Below are positions 43,467 to 55,153 of a DNA stretch of 64,000 nucleotides, piece after piece (positions within the stretch are counted from its first letter, which is position 1; each line of letters begins with the position of its first letter). Where the stretch lies: assembly GCF_042453785.1 (NCBI RefSeq), contig NC_091662.1:2423001-2487000 (forward strand). Direction: 5' to 3'. The notes under the pieces were generated by a model. The model did no database searches. It was given only the letters and a program-made list of their open reading frames with translations, and had not been told where the DNA came from. The translations under genes and the position numbers were made by a program. Source of the DNA: Malus domestica (lineage: Eukaryota; Streptophyta; Magnoliopsida; Rosales; Rosaceae).

Positions 43467-46400
43467 ATGGCAACATCATCAGAGAAAGTTTCAAAAAACG
43501 AAACTATGGATACCAACCCAATTCAACGTTTGAGCTCAGTGCTCCTAAACGAATTCAACTATCTGCCTTGGTCACGAGCTATTTCTCTCGCTCTTGGAGG
43601 ACGTGGAAAGCTCCAGTTCATTCAAAAGGATGATATCATGCCCGAAACAACTTCACAAGATTATGCAGCATGGGTGTCCCAAGATCAACTTATCATGTCT
43701 TGGCTGTTGAATTCTATGGAACCAAAGATGGCTGAGATTTTCAGTTATTCAGTATCATCTCACCACGTTTGGATTTCTGTACGAGACATGTATGGAGATC
43801 TAAACAATGCTGCGCGAGTCTTCCAGCTGAAGAAAGATCTTACAGAATTACAACAGGGAAATCTCTCTTTTGTTCAACATCTTGGCAACTTGAAGGCCAA
43901 ATGGAATGAATTGGATCTCTACAGACCTCATACCACGGACACAACCATTCTTTTAAAGCGTGCTGAAGAAGACAAAGTGTTCCAGTTGCTTGCCAGCATC
44001 GGACCAGAATATGAGGACCTTAAAAGTCATCTCCTGATGACACCTGAACTTCCCACCTTCCAGATGGTCTGCAACGTTATTCAACGCGAAGAAATAAGGA
44101 AGAAGGTCATGAATGCAGTCGTTGTCGTTGGAGAATCAGATCTTAGGCCATCAGAAGCAAGAGCCTTCACCTCTTTCAGACCATACAAGGGAAAACGACC
44201 AGACTTAAAGTGTTCTCACTGTGTGAAAATAGGCCGTCCAGGCATTGGACACATAAAAGAAAAGTGCTGGATTCTTCATCCAGAACTTAAACCCAAGTTC
44301 AATGATGATGGAAGAGCACCAAGAAACCAAATGAAGCCTGCCTACACTCCTCAAGGAAACCTTGTTTGCGACAATGTCTCCAAAAATGTGATGAACTCTT
44401 CTTCTAGTCCCATTACTCTCATAAATGAATTTGCTAACTTCCTGCAACAGAAACAAGGGACAACAAATCATGAAAATCCTGCAGCCATGCTCGGCAAGTT
44501 TGCTGGTTTCCTCGAACAATCAAGCTCAGTGTCACAAAATGATGTGCCAGGTATTGTTGCAACTATTTCCACTGCATTGGATCTTAGTAGTAGCCGTGGT
44601 TTTTGGATAGTCGACTCAGGAGCTTCTGATCACATGACTAATGATGCATCTTTACTAAATGATTTTCAAAACTTCTCCACTCCTTCTTTTGTCTCCGTAG
44701 CTAATGGCACCAAAGTTAGTATAGTAGGCATAGGAAAACTCAAAATCTTCTCAAGTAAAAAGGAATCCCTTGTCATGCATGTCCCTTCCTTTCCTTTCAA
44801 GTTGCTGTCAGTAGGAAGAATAACACAATTGCTAAATTGTCTTGCAATTTTTTCCACTCACTGTGTGATTTTCCAGGACCGAGTTTCGAAGGAAACGATT
44901 GGTAAAGGTTTCTTCCTCAATGGACTGTACTATGTCAATCTCTCTTCAAGTTTTCCAAAAGGTTTCTACGTAAACTCAAACACAGTAAACAAGGAGCAGC
45001 TGTGGCACATGAGATTAGCTCATCCTTCTTCCCATGTTATGTCTTTTATTTTTCCTAGTTTCTGTAAAGAGATTTCAGATTGTGAAGTTTGTCAAAAATC
45101 TAAGTCCACAAGGTTACCCTTTCCCCATTCTCTCTCTAGAGCTACCAAAGTGTTTGAAATTGTCCATTCCGACATTTGGGGACCTGCAACCTTAGAGTCT
45201 TTTGATGGCTACAGATTCTTCATCTCTTTCATTGATGATTTCTCTAGAACTACCTTTGTGTATTTACTTAAATTCAAGCACGAAGCTTTCCAGTGTTTCA
45301 AAAATTTTCATAACTTAGTTCACAATCATTTTAACTCTAATATTGGCATCTTAAGGTCTGATAATGGCTCTGAGTATACTTCCAAAATCATGACAACTTA
45401 CTTAAGTGAGCATGGAATCTTGCAACAAACTAGTTGTGTAGGAACACCACAACAAAATGGCATTTCAGAAAGGAAGAACCGAGATTTGCTTGAGAAAACA
45501 CGATCACTAATGTTACAAGCAAACCTTCCAAAGAAGTTCTGATCCCAAGCTATACAAACCGCTGCATACATCATAAATCGACTTCCTAGCAGAATCTTGA
45601 AGTTTAAATCTTCTTGTCAAATTCTCAAGGGGAGAGAGATTGACATAAGTCATCTCCGTGTGTTTGGATGTGTGTGCTATGTGCATATTCAAACTATTCA
45701 CCGAGATAAACTTGATCCAAGGGCTATCAAGTGTGCATTCGTAGGCTACTCAACTTCCCAAAAGGGATACAAATGCTATGATTCTAAAACCAGAAAGGTG
45801 TTTGTATCCAGGGATGTACGGTTTGATGAGACACACTTCTTCTTTCAGAAGCATGATGATGAACCTCAGGGGGAGCTCTCATATGAAGTGTTTCCCACTC
45901 ATCTCGTCCTTGATGATCCAAGACTGTCAACACCGCACAATGAAGCAATTGAGATAGAGCCAGCTCATGAAAATATGGAAGCAAATAATGAAGAAGTCCT
46001 CCACGAAAGGAGAGAGCCCCTTGAACAACCTACTCCTCCACGAAGGAATCCTTCTCGAAACAGACAACCTCCAGCCACGCTTGATGATTTTGAAATCTAC
46101 ATGCCTAGATATCCTATTGGACAAATGGTTTACCATAGCAAGACCTCTCCATCTCATGCAGCATTTGTCACTAAGTTATCTCAACACTCGGAGCCTCGAT
46201 CCTTCGAAGAGGCAAACCAATCTCCTATATGGAGATGTGCTATGCTTGAGGAACTGAAGGCACTCGAAGAAACTAAAACTTGGAGCATTGTTTCTCTGCC
46301 AAAAGATCAACGTGTGGTTGGGGCAAGATGGATTTACAAGACAAAATTTAACTCAGATGGAACCATCCAGCGGCACAAGGCAAGGTTAGTTGCAAGGGGC

Positions 46401-47726
46401 TTCACGCAAACCTACGGGGTAGATTACAAAGAAACCTTTGCCCCGGTGGCAAAGATGAACACAGTTAGAGTTCTTCTTTCGGTGGCTATCAATTCACAAT
46501 GGTCTCTACATCAAATGGATGTAAAAAACGCTTTTCTTCATGGAGAGTTGGAAGAAGAAGTGTACATGCGCCTACCACCTGGTCATGAACAAGAGAAGGA
46601 ACAAGGAGTAGTATGCAAGCTTCACAAGGCCATTTACGGTCTCAAGCAATCTCCAAGGGCTTGGTACTCAAAACTAAGCTCTGTCCTTATGTCATCCGGT
46701 TTTAAACGAAGCAATGCAGATTCTTCAATGTTCACTAGGCTTGGCACACATGGAAGATTGGTGGTACTTATTTATGTTGATGATCTCATTGTCACAGGAG
46801 ATAATCCAGAAGAAATCAATGCTCTCAAAGCCACCTTACATTCAACATTCTCAATCAAAGATCTCAGCAGACTTAGATACTTTCTCGGAATCGAAATGGA
46901 TCAATCTCCAACGGGGTTGTTTCTAAATCAACAAAAGTACGTTCTCGATCTTTTAGAAGAAGCCAATATGATGCATTGCAAACCTGCTAAAACACCTCTA
47001 CCAACAAATTTCAAGCATGAAACCTCAGGCATCCAGCTTGAAAATGTATCGGAGTATCAAAGGTTGGTAGGAAAACTTATCTATTTGACTATAACTCGAC
47101 CTGACATTGCTTATGCTGTTAGCTTTGTCAGCCAGTTCATGCATTCTCCCACATCTCATCATCTGCAACTAGTTAAAAGGATCCTTCGATACTTAAAAAG
47201 CTCAATGTCTACCGGGATTTTCATGCAAAACAACGGACACTTCACCATTGAAGGATACACAGACTCTGATTGGGCAGGCAACGTCCTTGATCGCAAGTCC
47301 ACAACTGGTTACTGCACTCTTGTAGGTGGTAACCTCGTCACGTGGAAGAGCAAAAAGCAATCTGTTGTAGCTCGGTCCAGCGCAGAAGCTGAGTACCGTG
47401 CAATGGCATCTACTGCATGCGAACTAATTTGGCTAAAGAGTTTGCTACATGATCTTGACATCATCTCTTCCAAGCCAATTCTCCTCCACTGTGAGAATCA
47501 AGCAGCGATGCATATTGCTGCCAACCCCGTCTTTCATGAACGAACAAAGCATATCGAGGTTGACTGTCATTTCGTCCGCAACCAAGTCCAGTCCAAGCTG
47601 TTACAAACTGCATTTGTTCGCTCCAGTGATCAACTAGCCGATGTGTTCACCAAGCCCCTTCCTTCTTCTCAACTTGATCGTATTCTCTTCAAGCTTGGAT
47701 CCAGAAAATCTCTCGATCCAGCTTGA
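43467..47726 (+). pseudogene. Copia gag-pol polyprotein with one in-frame stop
   Basis: A single 1,420-codon frame from ATG 43467 to TGA 47724-47726 is interrupted by TGA at 45540-45542 (codon 692), between the integrase core and the rest of pol. No frameshift is visible. Domains by residue: copia gag (~10-240), zinc knuckle C249-C252-H262-C267 with an unusually long C-to-H gap, protease VDSGAS with D383, GAG-pre-integrase (HMRLAHPS), integrase core D569, D632, E668 (DD35E), RT with IYVDDLIVTG (Y1103), RNase H with YTDSDWAG (D1266) and the closing ADVFTKPLP. Products downstream of the stop would need readthrough, so this copy is probably non-autonomous. Codons before 43467 stay open from just after the primer-binding site but have no ATG. 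Confidence 0.88.
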
Positions 47727-47733
47727 GGGGGAG

Positions 47734-48013
47734 TATTGAATATTATTGAATATTCTTTAAACCCTAATAGCTGTAAAGCTGTGTTTAGCTAGGGTTTAGT
47801 GAGCTGTGTTATTCCCTCTTCTGTGTAAAGCTTGTTAATAAGCTGTAAAGCATGTGTTAGAGAATGTGGAGGTCATCATACTTTCATGCTTGCTTAGCTG
47901 ACTTGCTTAGCTGCCATTGTCCCCCTCTCCTCTTTTTTTCCCGATTATTCTTCTATTTATGCTTAATCTTGTAAACTGTTTTGACAATGAAATATACATT
48001 AAGATTTTCTATA
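47734..48013 (+). repeat. 3' LTR of copia element
   Basis: 280 bp, differing from the 5' LTR by C/T in the 'catact.tcatgc' stretch. A GAGGGGGAG purine tract sits just before it. Confidence 0.9.
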
Positions 48014-48414
48014 GAATGTTGTACTTGTGTGGGATTGAATGACATCCAAATACCGTGAAACGTATTTTATAAGTGTCTGACCTGCGTGAGGTCGAGTAGA
48101 ATCCAAATAAGGAAATTTCATGCCTTCGTAAAAGCTTCCCTATGAAGTTTTCATATCCGTAAAATTTGAAGTTTACATACATGGCCCCACACGTTCCACT
48201 AATAAAGGATATTTCATGAAATTCCAATGGAACAAGGCAAGCATTCCAAGTATAAACAAGAGTAGTGGTACATGGTGCAGGCTTGCTTAGGCTTCACTTC
48301 CACGATTGATTCGTTCTTGTATGTTAGCACACTGTTTTAACCAACTGATCTAATCTACGTATGCATCTTCATTAATTTTGTTAACTTGAGTCATTTTGTG
48401 TTCATGTTTTGCAG

Positions 48415-49270
48415 GGTTTTGATGGTTCGGTTTTTTATCAAGAGTGCTTCGGCTGAGAGGAACGCCTTGCCAGATCTCAGGTTGGAAGGATTCGAAGTGA
48501 TTGATGAGGCAAAAGCTCAAGTAGAGGCCTTGTATCTTCTAGTGTGCCGATATTTTGGCATTGGCTGCTCAAGATTTCATTGACTTAGTAATTGACTAGC
48601 CTCTCAACACGCGTCTTAAGCGTTTTCTATATAAGATACCATTAGCCACCCCAAGTTTACTGGTATCTGATTAGTGTTCTCTTAGTCTATTAATTTCAGA
48701 GTGACGGTCCAAGTTGGACAGTGCCTACCAAAAGAAGGCATGGCGGCACCTCTTTGTCATCTCAAGCCTCAAAACCTACCTTCTCCTCTCGATTCTGTTG
48801 CTGCCCAAAGGCAAAAATATGTTGCTAAAGGCCTCGACGATCATGATCTCATAACCCTAGGTAGTAACCAAACTCTCTTAGACACGTTTTGCTATTAACA
48901 TGCTACCGGTAATAAAACTTAGACAACTTATCGATACTTTATCAACAATCTATCACTTAATAAAAAACGAACGTCCCATTCATATATATTAATGGGGAAA
49001 TTGCTTGCAGGGGCACATACCATTGGCGAAACGCCCTGCCAATTTATCCGATACCGGCTCTACAATTTCACATCCACTGGTAACTCTGACCCGACCATAA
49101 ACCAAGCATTCCTAGGCTCCTAGCACAGCTCCAAGCTCTTTGCCCGAAAAATGGCGACTGCACCACCCGGTGGCACTGGACAAGGGCAGCCAATCCAAAT
49201 TTGATATAAGCTTCTTTAAGAATGTGAAGGATGGAAAGGCAAATTTTGGAGTCGGATCAAAGGGTTTGGG
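48415..49270 (+). pseudogene. Class III peroxidase pseudogene (exons 2-4 remnants)
   Basis: Three blocks keep peroxidase text and intron positions. At 48415-48600: GFDGSV, then RNALPDLRLEGFEVIDEAKAQ, then CADILALAAQD in changing frames. At 48700-48860: PSWTVPTKRRHG, then a shift to NLPSPLDSVAAQ and KGLDDHDLITL. At 49010-49260: GAHTIGETPCQFIRYRLYNF and DPTINQAFL, then a stop and decayed FFKNV. A Cys of the GCD motif is Phe, there are several frameshifts, and exon 1 with the distal His is not found. Retained intron boundaries (CAG before GFD and before GAH) show a decayed duplicate gene, not a retrocopy. The copia element lies 400 bp upstream. Confidence 0.85.
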
Positions 49271-49694
49271 GGGATGATTTAACTCGTAAGATAAAAACTA
49301 TGCTGGCAACTTTAGGGGATTGCTAGGGTTTATATTTTGTATGCGTGGAGAAATGTTGAGTGTGACGGTGACATTGATAAGTAGCATAACTAATATACGT
49401 GTTATAATATGTGGATTGATAATATCACGTAATGGTGTGACAGATCAACTGAAATCAACTTTGATAACTCTTCTTTGTTCAAACGAGTATTTTATCAAAT
49501 ACAAGTTAGGGCCGTAAGTCAAAGTTGTGTGCTTATATCTTTTCACTCAAAGTTCGAATACACATTCTTATATATTGGATTTAAGTAGTGTAGTAATGCT
49601 TGGGCCTTTTTTCTTTTTGTGGGCAATACATGGATATAACTCTTATTGAGCCCATTAAAAAGAGGGCCCAGACCTTCCAAAACTATTGAAAATT
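49271..49694. other. Intergenic, nothing recognised
   Basis: AT-rich spacer between the peroxidase pseudogene and the tRNA gene. The frame at 49320-49517 shows no domain. Confidence 0.4.
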
Positions 49695-49702
49695 AAAAAA
49701 AA
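49695..49702 (-). terminator. Pol III terminator of tRNA-Ser
   Basis: Eight T on the minus strand, four bases after the tRNA 3' end. Confidence 0.75.
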
Positions 49703-49706
49703 TGAT

Positions 49707-49788
49707 CGACGCCTGAGAGATTCGAACTCTCGCGGGGAAACCCCATGTACTTAGCAGGCACACGCCTTAACCACTCGGCCAAAGCGTC
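49707..49788 (-). tRNA. tRNA-Ser (anticodon GCU)
   Basis: The 82-nt minus-strand sequence folds as a class II tRNA. The acceptor stem is GACGCTT/AGGCGTC, the D-arm TGGCCGAGTGGTTAAGGC includes the A box, and the anticodon loop CTGCTAA has GCT at 49755-49753. A long variable arm (CATGGGGTTTCCCCGC) follows, then the T-arm with GTTCGAATC (B box) and discriminator G. No intron and no encoded CCA. It reads AGC/AGU codons. All stems pair, so it appears functional. Confidence 0.95.
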
Positions 49789-49802
49789 TTTGTTGTCTAC
49801 TT

Positions 49803-50890
49803 GTCTTCCAGTATAATAAATATATTTCCCTAAGTCATCTAAAAAAAGAAGTTCCAAAGAAGTATGTTATTCACACATACATTTTTACTTCTCACACACT
49901 TTTTTCAATTTTTGGTCTTTTGATTGTATTCAAAAATATCAATTACCAAAATTAACATGAGTGTGTAAAAGAAGTAACAATAAGTGTATAAATAGCATTA
50001 TATACCATTTAATATTATGGTGTAGTGATATTCCTCTTCATTTGTAAGTGTGAGGTTTTAAGTTTGAGTTTCGTCAAAAAAAAATTTAAACCACATTATT
50101 AGTAACTCATTGTGAGGCCCAGCCCACTCATCTACCACTTTAATGTAGATAATATCGTTTGTCTAAAAAAATAATAGTAAATAAATAAATGAAAAAGAAA
50201 AGGCCAAAAGTGGGCCAAGTTTGTGAAAGGAAAAAAAGAATAAATTGATTCAAATTCGTTTTTAGCAAGAATCGACTTTAAGACCTCTTACCATTATTAT
50301 CCTATTAAAACCTTTGTGTTTTCTAACCAATCAATTCCGAATGAGTAGCTTTTTTCACACACACACTTTCACTTTTTATACACTATTTATAATTTTCAAT
50401 TCTAAAACCAAATGAATTAAGATTAATAATCAAAATTAATAAAAATGTGTGAACACCACCTTCCCAAATCGGCGCTAACAAATCAACGCGACGTTTCTTG
50501 TCCTTACGAAGAAGAAAAGAACAGAGAAGTAAGTCCAAATGTTGTTCCACACTTGCCCACGGCACAGTAGTCCCCAAGCCACAAACATCTACCAATCGTA
50601 TTTACAAAACAAACAAGCCAAACGACGTCGCATACAATCCTCCTCTCTTCTATCCACCAACCAAGAACCGTGAACCAGAAGAACAAAGGCTCAGCAGCAA
50701 AATTAGAATTCCAACGCAGGAAAAAAAAAAGCAAGAAAACAGAGCCTCCCTTTTCTCGAAAGTTTGAATCTTGATAGAAACAAAGCGCAGAGAGACCCAA
50801 CGCTCGCAAGTTCGCAACCCATCACCCCACGCTGCACCGACTTCAACATTCTCGATTTTTTTTTATTAAATCCGATTTAAATTTTTTTTT
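49803..50890. other. Intergenic and HO1 promoter region
   Basis: AT-rich DNA with no gene recognised. A GACGTC C-box-like ACGT motif at 50624-50629 could bind bZIP factors, which is speculative. The frame at 50498-50767 has no domain and probably belongs to the promoter or 5' UTR. Confidence 0.4.
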
Positions 50891-50892
50891 TT

Positions 50893-50906
50893 TTATTTAT
50901 AAATAT
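50893..50906 (+). promoter_or_regulatory. TATA-like box of HO1 gene
   Basis: An ATTTATAAATATT stretch about 155 bp before the HO1 ATG, following a T run. Chosen by position and composition. Confidence 0.4.
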
Positions 50907-51054
50907 TATCCATCGCTTTGCCTTGAAGAGTACGTGAAGGTCACTGTTGCTTTTATTTTATTGTGTTTTTTCAATCTGAAATTTCCGTTCACGCATCGTT
51001 TTCGAACACTCAATCGACTCACTTGCTCTTCCTACAAGCTTTGGACTTTCTGCA

Positions 51055-53130
51055 ATGGCTTCTTTAACACCGGTTTCGCAATCCCAATTGCTTTTCAACA
51101 AAACCCAGTTCAAGTTACCACCAAATTTGAGGTCCGGTTTATTGGTGAACAAGTTCTCTGTTTCGTTCCGGAGGATGAGTTTCAGAGTGCCCACGAAGGC
51201 GGCGGCGGCGTCCGGGGTGGTTTCCGCTACCACGGCCGAGAAGGCGAAGAAGAGGTACCCGGGGGAGGCGAAGGGGTTCGTGGAGGAGATGAGGTTTGTG
51301 GCGATGAAGTTGCACACCAGGGACCAGGCGAAGGAGGGGGAGAAGGAGGTGAAGGAGCCGCAGGAGGGGCCGGTGGCCAAGTGGGAGCCAACAGTCGATG
51401 GGTATTTGAAGTTTTTGGTGGATAGCAAGTTGGTTTATGATACCCTTGAAGAGATTGTTGAAAAAGCTCCATTTCCTTCTTGTGAGTAATTTTTTGATTG
51501 TTTTTAGATTGAAAGCTCGAATTATTTTGGGGGTTGTTTGAATTCAAATTTGTATTTGTATGAATGTTTTCTGGGTGTTGTTTCTCTGTTGAAGATATTG
51601 GCTTTAATATGGTTGTTAAAGTTTGGATTTCGATCATGTGTGTTGGGTGTTGGATGATCATGTTATACTTTGGCTCTGTGGATTGCTTTTTTCATCGTGT
51701 TTGCGTATTTGATTTCGCGTTTTATAGCTCCGAGGCATTGTTAATCAGTTTGTGTTCATTAGGTGTTATTGATCATGTATGTTTCAAAGAAATCGAGTTA
51801 TATATATGCATCAGTTTACCATATTAGATAAAATTTTCTTCGACAATCTGCCCGGTAGAATGTTTCCCCGTCAGGCAACTTTTTATAGCTTTGTTTGTGT
51901 GCTATTATAGTTGGATTGCTAGTAATTTCTCTGTTCACTTTGTGAATGTATTCGTTTGAGATACCGCTTTCCTTCCATTACTCAGGATTAGTAGCTAGCC
52001 CTTTACATTAGTTTTCCTCTCAAACAATTGGTTCTGCCACTCAAATTTTGCAGTCTGTACTTTATCGGAGCAACACGGTTTATTCTTGTTCGGTTTTGTT
52101 TATCATCAAATAGTTTGAGCCCTTAGATATGAATAACGAAATGAGGAAACTAAGGATTCATATAACGGGAACTTCCGCTTAGATTCCAAATGTTCATGAA
52201 TGTATCTGAGTTTTGCAAAATTACATGTACTTGTGTACTGTTAGTATGTTAATGTATGCCGTGACTGAGCTAACTCGTAATGTTGTTGTACTATTTTCTT
52301 TTTTGGCTATAGACAACAAGTTCAGAAATACTGGATTGGAAAGGTCCGAAAAGTTGGCAAAAGATTTGGAGTGGTTTAAGGAGCAAGGTTATGCCATACC
52401 AGAACCTTCTACTCCTGGTGTTACGTACGCGGAGTATCTTAAGGAACTGTCGGAGAAGGATCCTCAAGCATTTATTTGCCACTTCTACAATATATACTTC
52501 GCTCATTCAGCTGGCGGGCGAATGATTGGGAAAAAGGTACGTAAATAATGGCCGGAAAGCATGTCCACTCATTTTAACATGTAAACATGTCATAGAGTAT
52601 GTCACATTGGCTCTGGTTTGTGAGCAGGTTGAGTGTCCGAAGTAGGGCACGGGGACTTGGAATATAGCTAATTGATGAATAACTATTGGCCGTCCACTTA
52701 AGTTCATAGCAATATAGCTAATTGATGAATAACTAGCTTTTGATTTATGCGTGTAGAAACCGTTTATGCGTGTAGAAAACCATTGATTTTCTCAGCTCAA
52801 GCTCTCGAGTCTCAAACACATGTTCGATTTTGTTGTCACCCAATTTCAGGTGGCGGAAATGATACTAGACAAAAAGGACTTGGAATTCTACAAATGGGAC
52901 GGCGAGCTTCCCCAACTGCTGCAGAATGTGAGGGAGAAGTTGAATAAAGTTGCAGAGGTAGATTTAATTTGCTGCTTCAAATCTTCTTATGTGCATCTCT
53001 TTGCTTTGATTTAACTTTTACATGCGTGCATCGACAGAGCTGGACGAGGGAGGAGAAGAACCACTGCTTGGAAGAAACCGAGAAATCGTTCAAACATTCG
53101 GGAGAGATTCTGCGTCTCATATTATCATGA
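51055..53130 (+). CDS. HO1: Plastid heme oxygenase 1 (four exons)
   Basis: Exons 51055-51481, 52313-52536, 52850-52957 and 53038-53130 with GT-AG introns give 283 aa, the usual length of plant HO1/HY1. The enzyme opens heme with ferredoxin electrons to biliverdin IX-alpha, CO and iron, the first step to the phytochrome chromophore, in the plastid. Residues 1-~55 are Ser/Thr/Arg-rich with few acids, a transit peptide. The heme oxygenase fold follows: proximal heme ligand H87 in [25 protein letters not shown], the Gly-rich distal helix HSAGGRMIG (207-215), EFYKWDG, and C-terminal [20 protein letters not shown]. The retained His favours HO1 over the non-binding HO2. No disruption is seen. Intron 2 has two short tandem duplications (52661-52735 and 52748-52785). 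Confidence 0.96.
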
Positions 53131-53611
53131 TGCCATTGCCATTGCCACACTTGGTATGATTGTGTTGCTCCCAGTGCAGCTGTTGTAATCTTTGGAAACT
53201 GTCGATGGAGACATGACATTACAATTACTGTGCTTAAAGAAAAACAATTGTTTTCAATACGTAAATAAGATTTGGCATAGCCCTTTTTAATTTAAGAAAA
53301 ATTGATTTCCGCACCTTCTTTTCTTCTTTACTCGGTTTTTGAAAACTAGTTTCCAATGGGGTTTTTTTAAGAATCAAGATGCAATGAAATGCTAAGCTAA
53401 CAATATTTCAAGTTAATTGATGTCATGTCAGCAAATTAAAATATACAATGTACATGATAGGCTTTGAATACTGCTACTTGATCGATCAAGTTCACTTTCG
53501 ATTTCTGTGTTTGTACTCCCACTAACTGAAGGATCATGACCACTTAATTTCAGCTCTACGACCCTTATTTGTCCATTTCATTGGCCCCTTCACAAAACCT
53601 AAAAACTTACA

Positions 53612-53651
<40 letters not shown>

Positions 53652-54505
53652 AAACAATTTCGATCTCAGTTCACGAACTCCGGACACAAAAATTCACGAA
53701 CTTCAGACACAAAAATTCAGAGTGAATCTCTCGGTCGCATATGATTCAAGTGACCTGGCAAAATAAGATGGAATTACCATTTTTCCCTCGGTGAGCTTTC
53801 AGTATTCAGTAAATATTGCATCAAAAGATGTTAATTGAGCATCGGAGATTCAGTGTGTCAGTCAGTACGCTTGCAGTGCTATATGAGCGAATTACCGTTA
53901 TATCCCTCATACTTTACTTGTAAAGCCACAGTTTCTTTGAGAAATTGAAGTTCTCTCGTAAAACTAATTGGTTACATAAGAAGTAATCCAACATTTTATA
54001 AATCCTTGCATTGATTTGTCTTTCAATGACGTGGAATTTTATTCTCACATGCCTTCTTAAGCACGTGTGACGAATTTTCAAACCTAATTTTCACACGCCT
54101 CATACTTTACTTGTAGAGCACGTACATATTCTTATACCATGAAAAAATTGAGGTTCATTTATAAAATCAATTGACAATGTAGAAAGTACCTCACATCTTA
54201 TAAATCTTTGCACCTTATCGATATGAGATTTTGTCTTCACATTTTTACAGTTACAAATAAAACTCAAAAAGAAGATTTATATGCCAAGGCATACCGCTTT
54301 GTACAGTTTTGTATCAATAAAATAAGAACATTTTGGACAAAAAATTCAGATATTCATTTGCACGAAATATCATATTGATTATGTACATTAACCATGGTTA
54401 TCCGGGGGCATGAAGGGAACAAAAAATGTGAGCAAACCAAGAGACAGTAACCGACTTGTCATTTTCCATAAAGACTCGTGAAAAGTAGTGGAGTATACAG
54501 GAGTG
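53131..54505. other. Intergenic; HO1 3' UTR and CT microsatellite
   Basis: No gene was recognised. A (CT)n run lies at 53617-53650. Confidence 0.5.
53617..53650 (+). repeat. (CT)17 microsatellite
   Basis: Uninterrupted TC/CT dinucleotides. Confidence 0.95.
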
Positions 54506-54512
54506 TATAAAA
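54506..54512 (+). promoter_or_regulatory. TATA box of ATS3-like gene
   Basis: TATAAAA lies 74 bp before the ATG at 54580, leaving a 5' UTR of about 40 bases. Confidence 0.6.
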
Positions 54513-54579
54513 CAGCCACAAACCCACCTGGTTTCTCATCATCTTCTGGAATCAAAAGGAGAGAAATTTACAGGAAAAC

Positions 54580-55153
54580 ATGATCAAACCAGAACAAGTT
54601 GTGTTTTCTCTTGTTTTTGCCCTTTTAGGGTTAGGGTTCTTGCGTTTGCATGCTGCTTCTAGTTCTCTCACTCCGGCTCTGCAGGCCAAGAGGAGCTGCC
54701 CTTACACAGTGATCATAAAAACCAGCTGCTCTTCCACCACCTCCACTAGAGACAGGATCAGCCTTGCTTATGGTGATGCTCACGGCAATGAGGTTGGTAA
54801 TACCACCACTAATTAGGTTCCGTTTTCGAAGTGCTTCTCTCAAAAGTATTTATACTCATAAGCGCTTTGGTCACTTTTACTTTATATTTTATCCGCATAA
54901 CTAGGTGTATGCAAAGAGGCTTGATGATCCAGTTTCAAGGACGTTTGAGATGTGCTCCTCCGATAAGTTCCACATAGACGGGCCATGTGCGCGCGACATC
55001 TGTTATCTCAACCTTCTGAGGAATGGATCCGACGGTTGGAAACCTGAGTTCGTCAAGATCTCGGGTCCACATACAAACCCTATTATCTTTGACTTCAACA
55101 CCTTCCTGCCCAACCGAGTGTGGTTTGGACACAATCTGTGTCGTCATGGATAG
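54580..55153 (+). CDS. Embryo-specific protein ATS3-like, PLAT/LH2 domain (two exons)
   Basis: Exons 54580-54792 and 54905-55153 (112-bp GT-AG intron) give 153 aa. Residues 1-~26 form a hydrophobic signal peptide (VFSLVFALLGLGF), so the protein is probably secreted or enters the endomembrane system. The rest follows the ATS3 family: CPYTVIIKTSC, TRDRISLAYGDAHGNEVYAKRLDD, FERCSSDKF-like text (here FEMCSSDKF), GPCARDICYLNLLRNGSDGWKPEFV and a VWFGHNLC end. Family members carry a PLAT/LH2 beta-sandwich and are named for embryo expression; the molecular role is not established. It ends soon after the last Cys, so it is a short form. ATS3A and ATS3B cannot be told apart here. Confidence 0.88.

Larger units (their letters stand above)
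43105..48013 (+). mobile_element. Ty1/copia retrotransposon with TA..TA LTR ends
   Basis: 4,909 bp. The LTRs 43105-43384 and 47734-48013 (280 bp each) differ at one base that I can see. The target duplication GAATG (43100-43104 and 48014-48018) is exact and fixes the LTR ends as TATTGA...TCTATA instead of TG..CA. The primer-binding site TGGTATCAGAGC (43385-43396, initiator tRNA-Met) follows directly, and a GAGGGGGAG polypurine tract precedes the 3' LTR. The domain order protease-integrase-RT-RNase H is that of copia. One in-frame stop breaks the polyprotein. A near-identical LTR pair implies a young insertion. Confidence 0.93.
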
